From Deltaproteobacteria bacterium (GTDB taxonomy: Bacteria > Desulfobacterota > Desulfobacteria > Desulfobacterales > C00003060), in assembly GCA_003647275.1 (NCBI GenBank), contig QMMN01000014.1, positions 1 through 52,605 of the forward strand: a stretch of 52,605 nucleotides of DNA, written 5' to 3'. The notes under the pieces were generated by a model, which saw only the letters and a program-made list of their open reading frames with translations, made no database searches and had not been told where the DNA came from. How positions within the stretch are numbered: the stretch's first letter is position 1; each line of letters begins with the position of its first letter. A program made the position numbers and the translations under genes. Positions 34,311-43,228 of this stretch are shown one piece after another.

Positions 34311-34367
34311 CTTTATTATGGCTAAGATGTGTGATAGATAAGAACAATACGAACTTATCGTGTGGGT

Positions 34368-34443
34368 GTGAAGCTTCCCCGCCCTTCCGGGCAGGGGTTC
34401 TGCCTTGCGGCAGCGCTTCGCGTCCGGGGATCAGGCCGGTCAA
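34368..34443 (+). repeat. Palindromic repeat family A, full copy 1
   Basis: This is a 76-base element that begins GTGAAGCTTCCCC and ends CCGGTCAA. It contains two hairpins, CCCCGCCC-TTCC-GGGCAGGGG and CTGCC-TTGC-GGCAG, then TTCGCGTCCGGGG. An inverted copy at 34868-34943 matches about 66 of 76 bases. Several differences in the first stem are compensatory (GCCC/GGGC against GTGC/GCAC). Together the two copies bracket one small gene. Confidence 0.85.
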
Positions 34444-34474
34444 CTTGTATCAGGAAGGAAGGTTTCTGAAATAT

Positions 34475-34807
34475 ATGAAACAGTACCGGATTGATGAACT
34501 TCGGCCCAAGGATCATGAAGAGATCAAGGCCTATTTTGAGGAACGTTTTGGTTCTTCCCAGATGGAAGGTGTTTATTGGATCCCTCTGGATCCTGATCTA
34601 TTGGATGAGGTTCAGGCTGCCCATGCCGAGTGCCAGCCATTCTATTTTGCTGTTGTTCTACAGCCGACGACTATCTCGTTCGAATTCTTGATCCGAACGA
34701 GAAATCGGGTTCGGTGTGACTGTATCCGGTATGCCAACGATGCACAAAGAGACAGCATTATTCATTTTGCGGATTCAATTTTTGAGACACTGAAAATTCT
34801 GACCTGA
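34475..34807 (+). CDS. Small hypothetical protein between inverted repeats
   Basis: This is a 110-residue protein. No membrane segment or signal peptide is visible. It begins MKQYRIDELRPKDHEEIKAY, has a WIPLDPDLLDEVQAAHAEC region, and ends with a beta-rich stretch containing RTRNRVRCDCIRYAND. ATG 34475 is chosen because the upstream in-frame codons translate the repeat element. The overall pattern suggests a compact alpha/beta domain. I do not recognise the family. The flanking inverted 76-base repeats could mean that the unit moved as a block, or simply that repeats settled in both gaps. Confidence 0.65.
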   Translation: MKQYRIDELRPKDHEEIKAYFEERFGSSQMEGVYWIPLDPDLLDEVQAAHAECQPFYFAVVLQPTTISFEFLIRTRNRVRCDCIRYANDAQRDSIIHFADSIFETLKILT

Positions 34808-34867
34808 AAGATCTGAAAGTCGAGTTTAATCATTGCCTGCCGCGGCCTCATCCTTAATGTAGCGTAT

Positions 34868-34943
34868 TTGACCGGCTTGCTCCCCGGACGCGAAGTGCTG
34901 CCGCAAGGCAAAACCCCCGTGCGGAAGCACGGGGAGGCTTCAC
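34868..34943 (-). repeat. Palindromic repeat family A, full copy 2 (inverted)
   Basis: This is the reverse-strand counterpart of 34368-34443, also 76 bases, with starts exactly 500 bp apart. Its first hairpin, CCCCGTGC-TTCC-GCACGGGG, keeps pairing through changed bases on both sides. The TTGCCTTGCGGCAG and TTCGCGTCCGGGG blocks are nearly identical to copy 1. Confidence 0.85.
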
Positions 34944-34997
34944 AAGGGATGAGATCGAGAATCGGGATCCGAAATCTCCAATGATTAGGGTGACGAT

Positions 34998-35711
34998 ATG
35001 ATACGAACAGCGCTGATCTCAGCCTGGGTCATTTTGGTGACCTTTGTTTGTGCTTTGGTTGCTATCATTGTATCATTTTTAAAAAATGGTGGGAATCTTT
35101 CACATTTGGTTGGAAGGTTTTGGGCAAGGTCCATTATCTTCGTAAGTCGCGTCAAGGTATCCATTCAAGGATTAGAACATATTGACCCCAATGCTACCTA
35201 CGTTTATATGGCCAATCATCAGAGCATGTTCGATATCCTAGTACTTCTTGGGTATCTGCCGGTTCAGTTCCGTTGGTTGGCCAAAGTGGAGCTCTTTCAG
35301 ATCCCTATTTTTGGATATTCAATGACGCGTGTGGGCTATATCAGTATTGACCGGTCTAATCGAAAGGCGGCCTACAAAAGCCTTCAGGAGGCAGCTCAAA
35401 AGATTGCTCAGGGGGTTTCGGTCGTGGTCTTTCCAGAGGGGACGCGGAGCCCAGATGGTCAGATCAAGCCATTTAAAGGGGGTGGTTTTTACTTGGCTGT
35501 TCGCTCGGGACGTCCCATTGTCCCTATTGTGATTTTTGGAAGTCACCATGTCCTGCCAAAAGGGAAGCTTCGCATAAGACCTGGTCGAATTGTCCTCAGT
35601 ATCAACCCACCCATTGAGACGACCCATTACAACAACAATACCAAGGAGGCCCTGATGGAATTGGTCCGGTCCACAATGAAAAGAGACCTGAAAAGGATAA
35701 GCTCGGGCTAG
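34998..35711 (+). CDS. plsC: 1-acyl-sn-glycerol-3-phosphate acyltransferase
   Basis: This 237-residue membrane-bound acyltransferase makes phosphatidic acid from lysophosphatidic acid. An N-terminal membrane helix (ALISAWVILVTFVCALVAII) precedes the catalytic HX4D box in MANHQSMFDI. The acceptor-binding motifs are GYISIDR, VVFPEGTRSPDG and RPIVPIVIFGS. The length fits the family. The RNase J gene starts about 25 bp downstream. Confidence 0.93.
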   Translation: MIRTALISAWVILVTFVCALVAIIVSFLKNGGNLSHLVGRFWARSIIFVSRVKVSIQGLEHIDPNATYVYMANHQSMFDILVLLGYLPVQFRWLAKVELFQIPIFGYSMTRVGYISIDRSNRKAAYKSLQEAAQKIAQGVSVVVFPEGTRSPDGQIKPFKGGGFYLAVRSGRPIVPIVIFGSHHVLPKGKLRIRPGRIVLSINPPIETTHYNNNTKEALMELVRSTMKRDLKRISSG

Positions 35712-35736
35712 CCGGGCTGTATTGCATAACCTCACC

Positions 35737-37395
35737 ATGACGAATTCATTAAAGATCATTCCCCTTGGCGGATTGGGCGAGATAGGTCTCAATATGATGG
35801 TATTTGAATACCAGGATACCCTCATGATCATCGATGCCGGTGTTATGTTTCCGGAAGACCATATGCTGGGTATTGATATGGTTATCCCGGATACGTCTTA
35901 CCTAAGAGACAAGAAAGCCATGATCCAGGGCATCGTTTTGACGCACGGGCATGAGGACCATATCGGTGCCCTTCCATACATTGCAAAAGATCTGAATGTG
36001 CCGATTTATGGTACCCCCTTTACACTGGCGCTGGTCGAGTACAAGTTTCGTGACCACAACATCGCTGCAACCATGCCCTTCATCAAGGTGGCACCCAGAG
36101 AAAAAATTACCATTGGACCTTTTAGCGTGGAATTCGTACGGGTGAGCCATAGTGTGGTGGATGGCGTCGGGCTGGGCATCACCACACCTGTTGGGCTGAT
36201 TGTCCATTCCGGCGATTTCAAGATCAACCAGGTTCCGACTCAAGGTGAAATCACAGACATCAATAAGTTTGCAGAGTACGGCGAGATGGGCGTCTTAGCC
36301 CTGATGTCCGATTCCACCAATGTCGAGAAAGAGGGTTATACCATCTCTGAAAAAGAGATCGGAAAGAGGCTGCATGCTATTTTGAAGGATTGCCGAGGGC
36401 GCGTGATCGTCGCCGTGTTTGCCTCCAACATCAGCCGCATTCAGCATGTGGTCGAAGTCGCTGAAGCCGAAGGTCGGAAGATTATCTTTAGTGGCAGGAG
36501 TATGGAGGCTTCGGTGGCCATTGCCAAGGAGTTGGGATATCTTCACGTGCCAAGGGGCATGGAAATTGATATAAGGCAGGCAAAAGACTTTCCGGATCAC
36601 CAGATGGTCATTGTTACCACAGGGAGTCAGGGTGAACCGATGTCGGTCTTGAACCGGATGGCCACGGGCACGCACAGACAGATTACGATCAAGGACGGCG
36701 ATACGGTCATCCTTTCCTCCAAATTCATTCCAGGCAATGAACGGGCTATTGCCAATATCATCAATCGTCTTTACAGAAGAGGTGCTGAGGTTATCTACGA
36801 GAAGGTATCCGAGATCCATGTATCAGGACATGCCTTCCAGGAAGAGTTAAAATTGATGATCAATTTGACCAGGCCGAAGTATTTTATCCCGATCCACGGG
36901 GAACTCCGCCATTTGATCCGGCATGCCCGCTTAGCCGAGGAGGTGGATATTTCCAGGGAGCGCATCCTCCTTGCGGAAAATGGGCAGGTGGTAGTCTTCG
37001 ACAATGCAGGCGGACGCATCCAAGGCCGTGTCCCCGCTGGACGGGTCCTGGTAGACGGCAAGGGTGTGGGCGATGTTGAGAAGGGTATCCTTAAGCAGCG
37101 TCAATATCTTTCTGAGGAAGGCCTTGTGATTGCAACGCTGGTCATTGACGGCCGGAGCGGGGGGATAATCCATGGCCCCGATATCGTATCCCATGGCTTT
37201 GTATTCGAGGATTACAAAAGTGATATCTTGGAGAATGCCAAATGCATTATACTGGAGATCTTAGAGGGGCATGACGCGGACGAACCGGGTCGAATTGAAT
37301 CGATCAAAGCAGCTATCAAGAAGGCGCTACGTAAATATTTTTATCTTGTCATTCAGAGAAAACCGGTCATCTTTCCTATCATTGTGGAGGTATGA
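35737..37395 (+). CDS. rnj: Ribonuclease J
   Basis: This 552-residue metallo-beta-lactamase/beta-CASP nuclease has 5'-exonuclease and endonuclease activity in mRNA decay and rRNA maturation. It begins SLKIIPLGGLGEIGLNMMVF. Zinc ligands are in THGHEDHIGALPY; DSTNVEKEGYT, HVSGHAFQEEL and IPIHGELRHLIRHA are beta-CASP motifs. ATG 35737 is preferred over the upstream TTG at 35722 because the protein then starts like its homologues. RNase J is frequent in Desulfobacterota. The ftsK gene follows 9 bp later. Confidence 0.96.
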   Translation: MTNSLKIIPLGGLGEIGLNMMVFEYQDTLMIIDAGVMFPEDHMLGIDMVIPDTSYLRDKKAMIQGIVLTHGHEDHIGALPYIAKDLNVPIYGTPFTLALVEYKFRDHNIAATMPFIKVAPREKITIGPFSVEFVRVSHSVVDGVGLGITTPVGLIVHSGDFKINQVPTQGEITDINKFAEYGEMGVLALMSDSTNVEKEGYTISEKEIGKRLHAILKDCRGRVIVAVFASNISRIQHVVEVAEAEGRKIIFSGRSMEASVAIAKELGYLHVPRGMEIDIRQAKDFPDHQMVIVTTGSQGEPMSVLNRMATGTHRQITIKDGDTVILSSKFIPGNERAIANIINRLYRRGAEVIYEKVSEIHVSGHAFQEELKLMINLTRPKYFIPIHGELRHLIRHARLAEEVDISRERILLAENGQVVVFDNAGGRIQGRVPAGRVLVDGKGVGDVEKGILKQRQYLSEEGLVIATLVIDGRSGGIIHGPDIVSHGFVFEDYKSDILENAKCIILEILEGHDADEPGRIESIKAAIKKALRKYFYLVIQRKPVIFPIIVEV

Positions 37396-37404
37396 GAGTA
37401 AGGG

Positions 37405-39585
37405 ATGCGCAGGGAAATCATGGGGGTTGTGCTCGTATTTGCGCTTATATTTACGGCGGTGAGCCTCCTTTCTTACCATCCGTCGGATCCGTCCATTAAT
37501 CGTGCCGGGGTTTCCGGCGAGGTTCAAAACCTGTTTGGACCAGTAGGTGCCCACGTGGGCGGTTTTCTTATTTACCTGTTTGGGCTGGGTGCTTTCTGGA
37601 TACCCATCCTTTTGCTCATTATCAGCGTTTACACCTTCAAGGGGTACGGCAAGGGGGTCATCATACTGGCCGTTGTGGGTGGGCTGTTATTGGCGGTTAT
37701 GACTGGTGGGCTTCTGTCGGTGTATCAAAGTTACTATCTGGTCTTTGGAAAGCGGTTTTCGAGCGGTGGGATTGTGGGAATCCCCTTGGCCAAGATCGCC
37801 GTGAAGTATTCGAACAGGACCGGGGGACTCATTTTTCTTCTCACGATCTGGACCATTGCTTTCATCATAACCACCCGGGTATCACTTATTGCTTTGTTTC
37901 AATCACTTGTCAGGCTTTGTATCAGGGTGTTCAACAGGGTAGGTACTGCCTGGATCATCTGGAGGGAGCGCCGCAATAAGGCCAAGAGACGCACCGAGAC
38001 ACGTGATAAGCGTTTACCCAGAAAGAAAGCTTCAGTAAAAGTCATAAAGCCATGCCTCAAACATGTCAAGGAGGTCCCGCCTGGCAGGCAGGAAGCTTTT
38101 GAATTCATAACTGCGGGCCATGGGTTTACGCTTCCTTCCTTAAATCTTCTGGGGGATTCTGAGTTTGATGTCAAGCCAATAGATCACGAGAGCCTTCATA
38201 TGCAGTCGAAGCTCCTGGAAAAGAAGCTGAGCGATTTTGATGTATCGGGCAAAGTGGTTGCTGTAACCCCCGGGCCTGTGGTTACCATGTACGAATATGA
38301 GCCCGCGCCGGGTGTTAAGATCAACAAGGTGGTGAGCTTGTCGGATGATCTGGCTATGGCCCTTCGAGCTACCAGCATTCGTATTGTTGCGCCCATTCCC
38401 GGCAAAGCAGCCATCGGAATAGAGGTTGCCAATGCAAACAGGGAACCCGTGAGATTGAAAGATATCATTGCCTCTGAGGCCTTTGAACATTCGAAGTCCA
38501 AGCTAACTTTGGGATTGGGCAAGGACATCATGGGCAATCCAGTTGTAACCGATTTGGCAAAAATGCCACACCTTTTGATCGCTGGCGCCACGGGATCTGG
38601 CAAGAGTGTGGCCTTAAACGCCATGATCTGTAGTATCCTCTACAAGGCAACCCCTGAGGAGGTAAAACTCCTTCTGATCGATCCAAAGCGTATCGAGCTA
38701 TCTGCCTACGAAGGTATCCCGCATATGATCTCACCCGTGGTCGTGGATGCCAGGAAGGCAACCCAGGCCTTGCAGTGGGCAGTTCATGAGATGGAACGCC
38801 GCTATACTTTTATGGCAGAACAGAGGGTGCGAAACATATACCAGTATCATCGTAGATTGGCCAAGGAGAAGGGCATGCTCAAGCAGGCCAGGGGATCAGG
38901 GGATAGACCGGCGACTGAGACTGAAGGGACGCCTGAAGGGCTCCCCCTCCTCGTGGTTGTCATTGATGAACTGGCCGATCTCATGCTGATCGCCTCCAGG
39001 GATGTAGAGTTGGCGCTGACACGCCTGGCACAGATGGCCCGTGCGGCAGGAATTCATCTGTTGATTGCCACACAAAGGCCTTCGGTAGATGTCTTAACCG
39101 GCACCATCAAGGCGAACTTCCCTACCAGGATCTCCTTTCAGGTTTCTTCCCGAACGGACTCCCGGACCATCTTAGATGCCAATGGTGCCGAGACCCTCCT
39201 TGGAAAGGGTGATATGCTTTTTCTCCCTCCAGGTACTGCCAAGCTGCAGCGCATTCACGGGGCCTATGTTTCAGAGGTTGAAATTTGTAGGATAATAGAA
39301 TTTTTGAAAAAACAACAAAAACCAGTCTATAAGGAAGAAATCCTGAAGGCCAGGCCTGAGGGTGAAGATAAGGAGGGTGAAGAGGAATATGATGAGAAAT
39401 ATGATGAGGCCGTTGCTTTGGTTACGGAGACCCGACAGGCCTCCATCTCAATGATTCAGCGTCGTCTTAGGGTGGGGTATAATCGAGCGGCTCGGATGAT
39501 TGAAATGATGGAACGCGATGGCGTGGTAGGGCCCTCTGACGGAAGCAAGCCTCGGGAAGTGCTGGTCAAGGGCTATAACAAATAA
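37405..39585 (+). CDS. ftsK: DNA translocase FtsK/SpoIIIE
   Basis: This 726-residue septal DNA pump aligns and resolves chromosome ends at division. The N-terminal ~170 residues contain four membrane helices (e.g. GVVLVFALIFTAVSLLSYHP). A shorter than usual basic linker leads to the motor: Walker A GATGSGKSVALNAMI, Walker B LLVVVIDELADLM, and ATQRPSVDVLTGTIKANFP. The last 65 residues form the winged-helix gamma domain (ASISMIQRRLRVGYNRAARM), which reads KOPS-type polarity sequences. Confidence 0.96.
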   Translation: MRREIMGVVLVFALIFTAVSLLSYHPSDPSINRAGVSGEVQNLFGPVGAHVGGFLIYLFGLGAFWIPILLLIISVYTFKGYGKGVIILAVVGGLLLAVMTGGLLSVYQSYYLVFGKRFSSGGIVGIPLAKIAVKYSNRTGGLIFLLTIWTIAFIITTRVSLIALFQSLVRLCIRVFNRVGTAWIIWRERRNKAKRRTETRDKRLPRKKASVKVIKPCLKHVKEVPPGRQEAFEFITAGHGFTLPSLNLLGDSEFDVKPIDHESLHMQSKLLEKKLSDFDVSGKVVAVTPGPVVTMYEYEPAPGVKINKVVSLSDDLAMALRATSIRIVAPIPGKAAIGIEVANANREPVRLKDIIASEAFEHSKSKLTLGLGKDIMGNPVVTDLAKMPHLLIAGATGSGKSVALNAMICSILYKATPEEVKLLLIDPKRIELSAYEGIPHMISPVVVDARKATQALQWAVHEMERRYTFMAEQRVRNIYQYHRRLAKEKGMLKQARGSGDRPATETEGTPEGLPLLVVVIDELADLMLIASRDVELALTRLAQMARAAGIHLLIATQRPSVDVLTGTIKANFPTRISFQVSSRTDSRTILDANGAETLLGKGDMLFLPPGTAKLQRIHGAYVSEVEICRIIEFLKKQQKPVYKEEILKARPEGEDKEGEEEYDEKYDEAVALVTETRQASISMIQRRLRVGYNRAARMIEMMERDGVVGPSDGSKPREVLVKGYNK

Positions 39586-39604
39586 ACGCAAGGATATAGA
39601 CTCA

Positions 39605-40333
39605 ATGAGGACAAAGGCTATAAAATGGGCACGTTATGTATCGGTCTGTCCCTCTATCTGTGGGGGTTTATGCCTCACATTTTCTGTCCTTTTACTTTAT
39701 GGCCATGGCGCTGCCTCAAAGCCTGTATCGGTCTCTGAGATCCTGGACCGGGTCCAGAAACGATATGCAGCGGCCGATTTTGAGGCCGATTTCGTGCAGG
39801 AAACGTATTTAAAGGCAATGGACACAGTTGACACGGCTCAGGGCCACCTCTATTTTGGGCGTTCTGGCATGATGCGTTGGCACTATAAGACGCCAGAAGA
39901 ATATTTCATTATATCGGATGGAGATTCGGTCTGGATCTATAGGCCAGAGGAAAACCAGGTGATGGTGGGCCGGGCTGTTGATTATCTTGGCAGCAAAAAG
40001 GGTGCGGATTTCTTTACCAGACCCGGCGAACTTTCCAAGGAATTCATTTTGGAACTAGCACCCAAGGCGCTTCAGGAAAGAGACCATTATGCCTTAAGGC
40101 TTGTTCCAAAGACAGAGCTGCCGAACCTGGTCGAACTTTACTTGTTCATCTCAAAAGACACCTTTGACATCATAAAATCGGTCACCTACAATGCCTTCGG
40201 AGATAGAACCACCCTCCGGTTTCACAGCTATCGGTTTGACCAGAGGCTAAGTTCGTCCTTGTTTGTATTTGAGATCCCAAATGGCGTAGAGGTGGTGCAG
40301 CTTCAGGGCGAACAAGACAGGTATGAACAGTGA
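39605..40333 (+). CDS. lolA: Outer-membrane lipoprotein carrier protein LolA
   Basis: This 242-residue periplasmic shuttle would carry lipoproteins from the LolCDE complex to the outer membrane. The N-terminus has a basic stretch and a hydrophobic segment (LCLTFSVLLLYGHGAAS) acting as signal sequence. The mature start (VSEILDRVQKRYAAADFEAD) and the strands GHLYFGRSGMMRWHYKTP, DGDSVWIYRPEENQV and FGDRTTLRFHSYRF are characteristic of LolA. It starts 19 bp after ftsK, a common ftsK-lolA pair. Its stop overlaps the nadA start. Confidence 0.92.
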   Translation: MRTKAIKWARYVSVCPSICGGLCLTFSVLLLYGHGAASKPVSVSEILDRVQKRYAAADFEADFVQETYLKAMDTVDTAQGHLYFGRSGMMRWHYKTPEEYFIISDGDSVWIYRPEENQVMVGRAVDYLGSKKGADFFTRPGELSKEFILELAPKALQERDHYALRLVPKTELPNLVELYLFISKDTFDIIKSVTYNAFGDRTTLRFHSYRFDQRLSSSLFVFEIPNGVEVVQLQGEQDRYEQ

Positions 40334-41241
40334 CAGAGACCATCGCACGGGAAATTAGGGCGCTTCTCAAGGAGCGCAATGCGATTTTACTCGCTCATAA
40401 CTATCAACGTCCAGAGATTCAGGACATTGCCGATTTGACAGGGGATTCTCTTGAGCTGAGCATCAAGGCAGCCAAAACTGATGCGGATGTGATTGTCTTT
40501 TGTGGGGTGCATTTCATGGCAGAGACCGCTTCCATCGTATCACCAGACAAAACGGTGCTCATGCCTCGCCGGGATACGGGCTGTCCCATGGCTGATATGA
40601 TCACGCCTGAAGCACTTCAGGCCAGGCTGGCCGAATTGGGTGAGATGCCCGTGGTTACCTATGTCAACTCCCCTGCCTCGGTCAAAGCGCATTCTACCAT
40701 CTGCTGCACTTCGGCCAATGCGGTCGCTGTGGTAAACAGCTTAGCAGAAGATGAAATCTTGATGACCCCGGATCGGAATCTTTGTCAATATGTGGCTTCC
40801 AAAACGACCAAAAAGATTCATTGCTGGGCTGGATATTGCCCGATCCATGATCGGTTAAGTACCGGAGAAGTCCTGAATGCAAAGGCCGTCCATCCTGAGG
40901 CCCTTTTTATAGCCCACCCGGAATGCCGGCCCGAGGTGCTGGCGTTGGCCGATGCGGTATTAAGTACATCTGGGATGCTCGATTTCGCTAAGCATTCTGT
41001 TCATCGGTCCTTCATCGTGGGCACCGAGGAGGGCCTGATCTATCCGCTCCAGAAGGCAAACCCGAACAAGTCTTTCTATCGGGCCTCCGACGCTATGGTG
41101 TGTGAAGACATGAAACGGACCACACTTGAAGATGTCCTGCGGGCCATAAGGACCATGACCTATGAGGTAAAGGTGGCCGACAAGGTATGCAGACGCGCCT
41201 CCAAGGCGGTGGAACGCATGCTTGAGGTTTCAGGCAGGTGA
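40330..41241 (+). CDS. nadA: Quinolinate synthase A
   Basis: This 303-residue 4Fe-4S dehydratase condenses iminoaspartate and dihydroxyacetone phosphate to quinolinate in NAD synthesis. Motifs are NAILLAHNYQRPEIQDIAD, the first cluster Cys in VIVFCGVHFMAETA, the DTGCPMADMI segment, YVNSPASVKAHSTICCTSANA, and the late cluster Cys in AHPECRPEVL. The start is GTG, in a 4-base GTGA overlap with lolA. No nadB or nadC lies nearby. Confidence 0.96.
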   Translation: MTETIAREIRALLKERNAILLAHNYQRPEIQDIADLTGDSLELSIKAAKTDADVIVFCGVHFMAETASIVSPDKTVLMPRRDTGCPMADMITPEALQARLAELGEMPVVTYVNSPASVKAHSTICCTSANAVAVVNSLAEDEILMTPDRNLCQYVASKTTKKIHCWAGYCPIHDRLSTGEVLNAKAVHPEALFIAHPECRPEVLALADAVLSTSGMLDFAKHSVHRSFIVGTEEGLIYPLQKANPNKSFYRASDAMVCEDMKRTTLEDVLRAIRTMTYEVKVADKVCRRASKAVERMLEVSGR

Positions 41242-41257
41242 GAAGAGGTTCGGGGAA

Positions 41258-41656
41258 TTATGACGGGAAGTAATTGGTTAGTATGTACTCTTCATAATCA
41301 TCGGAGGACATGAGCATATCCAGTTCATCCAAGGAAGAGAGCTTGGCCCGGATGATCCAGCCTTCGGCGTAAGGCGAGTAATTGATCAATGTGGGGTCAT
41401 CAATCACTTCCCGGTTGACCGAAACGACCCGGCCACAGACCGGGGCGTAAAGATCGTTAACGAGCCTGCCACACTCCACACATCCAAAGGCCTCATTGAT
41501 GACAATTTCATCCCCCTCATTAGGGAGTAGCACATAATTAAGTTTTCCAAGTTGTAACTGGGCAAAATCAGTTATGCCGAGGGTGACCGTGTGATTCTCC
41601 TCGAATCGGACCCAAATATGCTCTTCAGAGTACTGCAGTTCATCCAGTACTAACAA
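41258..41656 (-). CDS. GcvH-like protein lacking the lipoyl lysine
   Basis: This 132-residue protein matches glycine cleavage H proteins along its length: YSEEHIWVRFEEN, TLGITDFAQLQLGKLNYVLL, NEAFGCVECGRL, NDLYAPVCGRVVSVN and PYAEGWIIRAKLSS. In GcvH the lipoylated Lys lies in an ESVKAxSD loop; here that loop reads ECGRLVND, so Lys is Arg, and three cysteines are introduced (a CVEC pair plus CG). The Arg codon is AGG, read directly from the sequence. It therefore cannot carry lipoate at the normal place and is unlikely to serve the glycine cleavage complex. No gcvT/gcvP genes are nearby. Confidence 0.88.
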   Translation of the reverse strand: MLVLDELQYSEEHIWVRFEENHTVTLGITDFAQLQLGKLNYVLLPNEGDEIVINEAFGCVECGRLVNDLYAPVCGRVVSVNREVIDDPTLINYSPYAEGWIIRAKLSSLDELDMLMSSDDYEEYILTNYFPS

Positions 41657-41731
41657 AGCGGCCTCGCTTACTTCCTTGCCCGAATCGTATCAACTGGCAT
41701 GCCTATATACTAAAAAAGAATCGCTTTGCAA

Positions 41732-41754
41732 GCACTTTTTTTCACAAAAAGTGC
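41732..41754. terminator. Hairpin between yebC and the GcvH-like gene
   Basis: A GCACTTTTT stem with a 5-base loop pairs perfectly to AAAAAGTGC. It follows the yebC stop on the minus strand. The A/T-rich stem may serve as a terminator, but no separate U tract follows on the minus strand. Confidence 0.5.
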
Positions 41755-41767
41755 CAGATAACCTATG

Positions 41768-42520
41768 CTATGCCCTACCTATCTGCTCAAGTGTCTTGTC
41801 AGCAATATCAAAATTCGAATGGACCTTCTGAACATCGTCTGAGTCTTCCAGGCTGTCCATGAGCCGGAGCATCTGTTCGGCCTGCTTGCCTTCCAGCTTG
41901 ACTGTACTCTTGGGTACCATGGTGATATCTCCAAGCAAATACGGCAGGTTCCCTTGATCCAGCGCCTTTTTCACGGATTCGAAATCCTCTGGGGCTGTGA
42001 TGACCTCCAAGGTGGTTTCTTCACTCCGGATATCCTCTGCGCCGGCATCCAGGACCGCCTCCATGAGCCTCTCTTCATCTACATCACCCTTGTCAAATAC
42101 AAACAAGCCCTTTTTTTCAAACATCCAGGCCACGCAGCCCGCCTCACCCAGGCTCCCCCCAGATTTGCTGAAGATATAACGGATATCAGCCACTGTGCGC
42201 TTTTTGTTATCGGTCAATGATTCCACCAAAACCGCTGCCCCGCCAGGACCGTATCCTTCATAACAGACCTCTTCATAGGAAGCGCCCTCCAGCTCTCCAG
42301 TTCCCTTCTTTATAGCCCTTTCAATGTTGTCTTTAGGCATATTTTCTGCTTTGGCTGCTGCAATGGCTGTGCGCAGACACGGGTTGGCGTCTGGGTCGCC
42401 CCCGCCCATGCGTGCAGCCACAGTGATCTCTTTTATCAACTTGGTAAAGATTTTTCCCCGCCTGGCATCTGTTGCCCCCTTTTTTCGCTTAATTGTACTC
42501 CACTTTGAATGCCCAGACAT
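41768..42520 (-). CDS. yebC: YebC/PmpR family DNA-binding or translation factor
   Basis: This is a 250-residue protein with the invariant start [19 protein letters not shown], then [42 protein letters not shown] and [11 protein letters not shown]. YebC proteins are annotated as transcriptional regulators; recent work also links the family to relief of ribosome stalling at proline stretches. Length and motifs fit a full-length member. It lies downstream of rlmE on the same strand. Confidence 0.96.
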   Translation of the reverse strand: MSGHSKWSTIKRKKGATDARRGKIFTKLIKEITVAARMGGGDPDANPCLRTAIAAAKAENMPKDNIERAIKKGTGELEGASYEEVCYEGYGPGGAAVLVESLTDNKKRTVADIRYIFSKSGGSLGEAGCVAWMFEKKGLFVFDKGDVDEERLMEAVLDAGAEDIRSEETTLEVITAPEDFESVKKALDQGNLPYLLGDITMVPKSTVKLEGKQAEQMLRLMDSLEDSDDVQKVHSNFDIADKTLEQIGRA

Positions 42521-42598
42521 GTTTCCCCCTAAAACTCAGAATTTCTATGGGCTATTGCCCAAATACGTTTCTCGATTATCCTCTTTTAGTCGTCACTT

Positions 42599-43192
42599 TT
42601 ACCCGCCTATTTTTCCCAATCCAACAAGATAGGTTTCTTTGCTTGCCTTTTTGCTGGATTTTGGCTTGAAGTGCACCACTCGGCTAAAGCATTTCCTGGC
42701 TTTATCTGAAAAGTTTTTGAAGTCAGGGCCGTGAAAAATCTTGCAGACAAAGGCCCCTCCTGGTCTTAGGGCACGCGCAGAAATGGCTAAGGCCGATTCA
42801 CTCAGTTCAAGCGACCTCTGCGCATCCACAAACTTGCTCCCCGTGGTAGATGGGGCCATATCGCTGAGAACCGTTTCGAAATTTGTCCCCACGGCTTCCA
42901 GGAATGATTCGTCCCAGACAAGCATATTCTGCTGTACAAACCGAGCATTGGGCGGGAGCCGGAGGGTAAGTGGGGTTACATCCACGCCGACAACCAGACC
43001 TTTATGTCCCACAATCGTTGAGGCAAATAGCAGCCAGGAGCCCGGGGAGCAGCCCAGATCAAGTACCCTGCTTCCTCTTTTCAGGATGCCAAATTTCTTG
43101 TGAATTTCTTCAAGCTTGTAAACGGATCGTGCAGGATATCCGTCCTCACGAGCACGTCTTGCATAATAATCATCCCATGGACGAGATTTCAC
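42599..43192 (-). CDS. rlmE: 23S rRNA (uridine-2552-2'-O)-methyltransferase RlmE
   Basis: This 197-residue FtsJ-fold SAM methyltransferase has SAM motif I VLDLGCSPGSWLLFA and the catalytic K-D-K-E tetrad visible as Lys in ARSVYKLEEI, Asp in VLSDMAPSTTG, Lys in FVCKIFHG, and Glu in the final SKETYLVGLG. It methylates the A-loop of 23S rRNA and aids late 50S assembly. It lies between radA and yebC on the same strand. Confidence 0.95.
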   Translation of the reverse strand: MKSRPWDDYYARRAREDGYPARSVYKLEEIHKKFGILKRGSRVLDLGCSPGSWLLFASTIVGHKGLVVGVDVTPLTLRLPPNARFVQQNMLVWDESFLEAVGTNFETVLSDMAPSTTGSKFVDAQRSLELSESALAISARALRPGGAFVCKIFHGPDFKNFSDKARKCFSRVVHFKPKSSKKASKETYLVGLGKIGG

Positions 43193-43228
43193 CGAAGCAT
43201 ATATAGCAGCAGGTCTATCTTTTTCAAG

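Noticed and set aside
34331-34474. N-terminal extension of the small gene at 34475
   Set aside because: The in-frame codons from 34331 translate the palindromic repeat element, giving a Cys/Arg/Pro-rich stretch unlike the rest of the protein. The start at 34475 is preferred.
41258-41656. Ordinary glycine cleavage H protein
   Set aside because: The lipoyl lysine is replaced by arginine (AGG codon), and no gcvT or gcvP genes adjoin.
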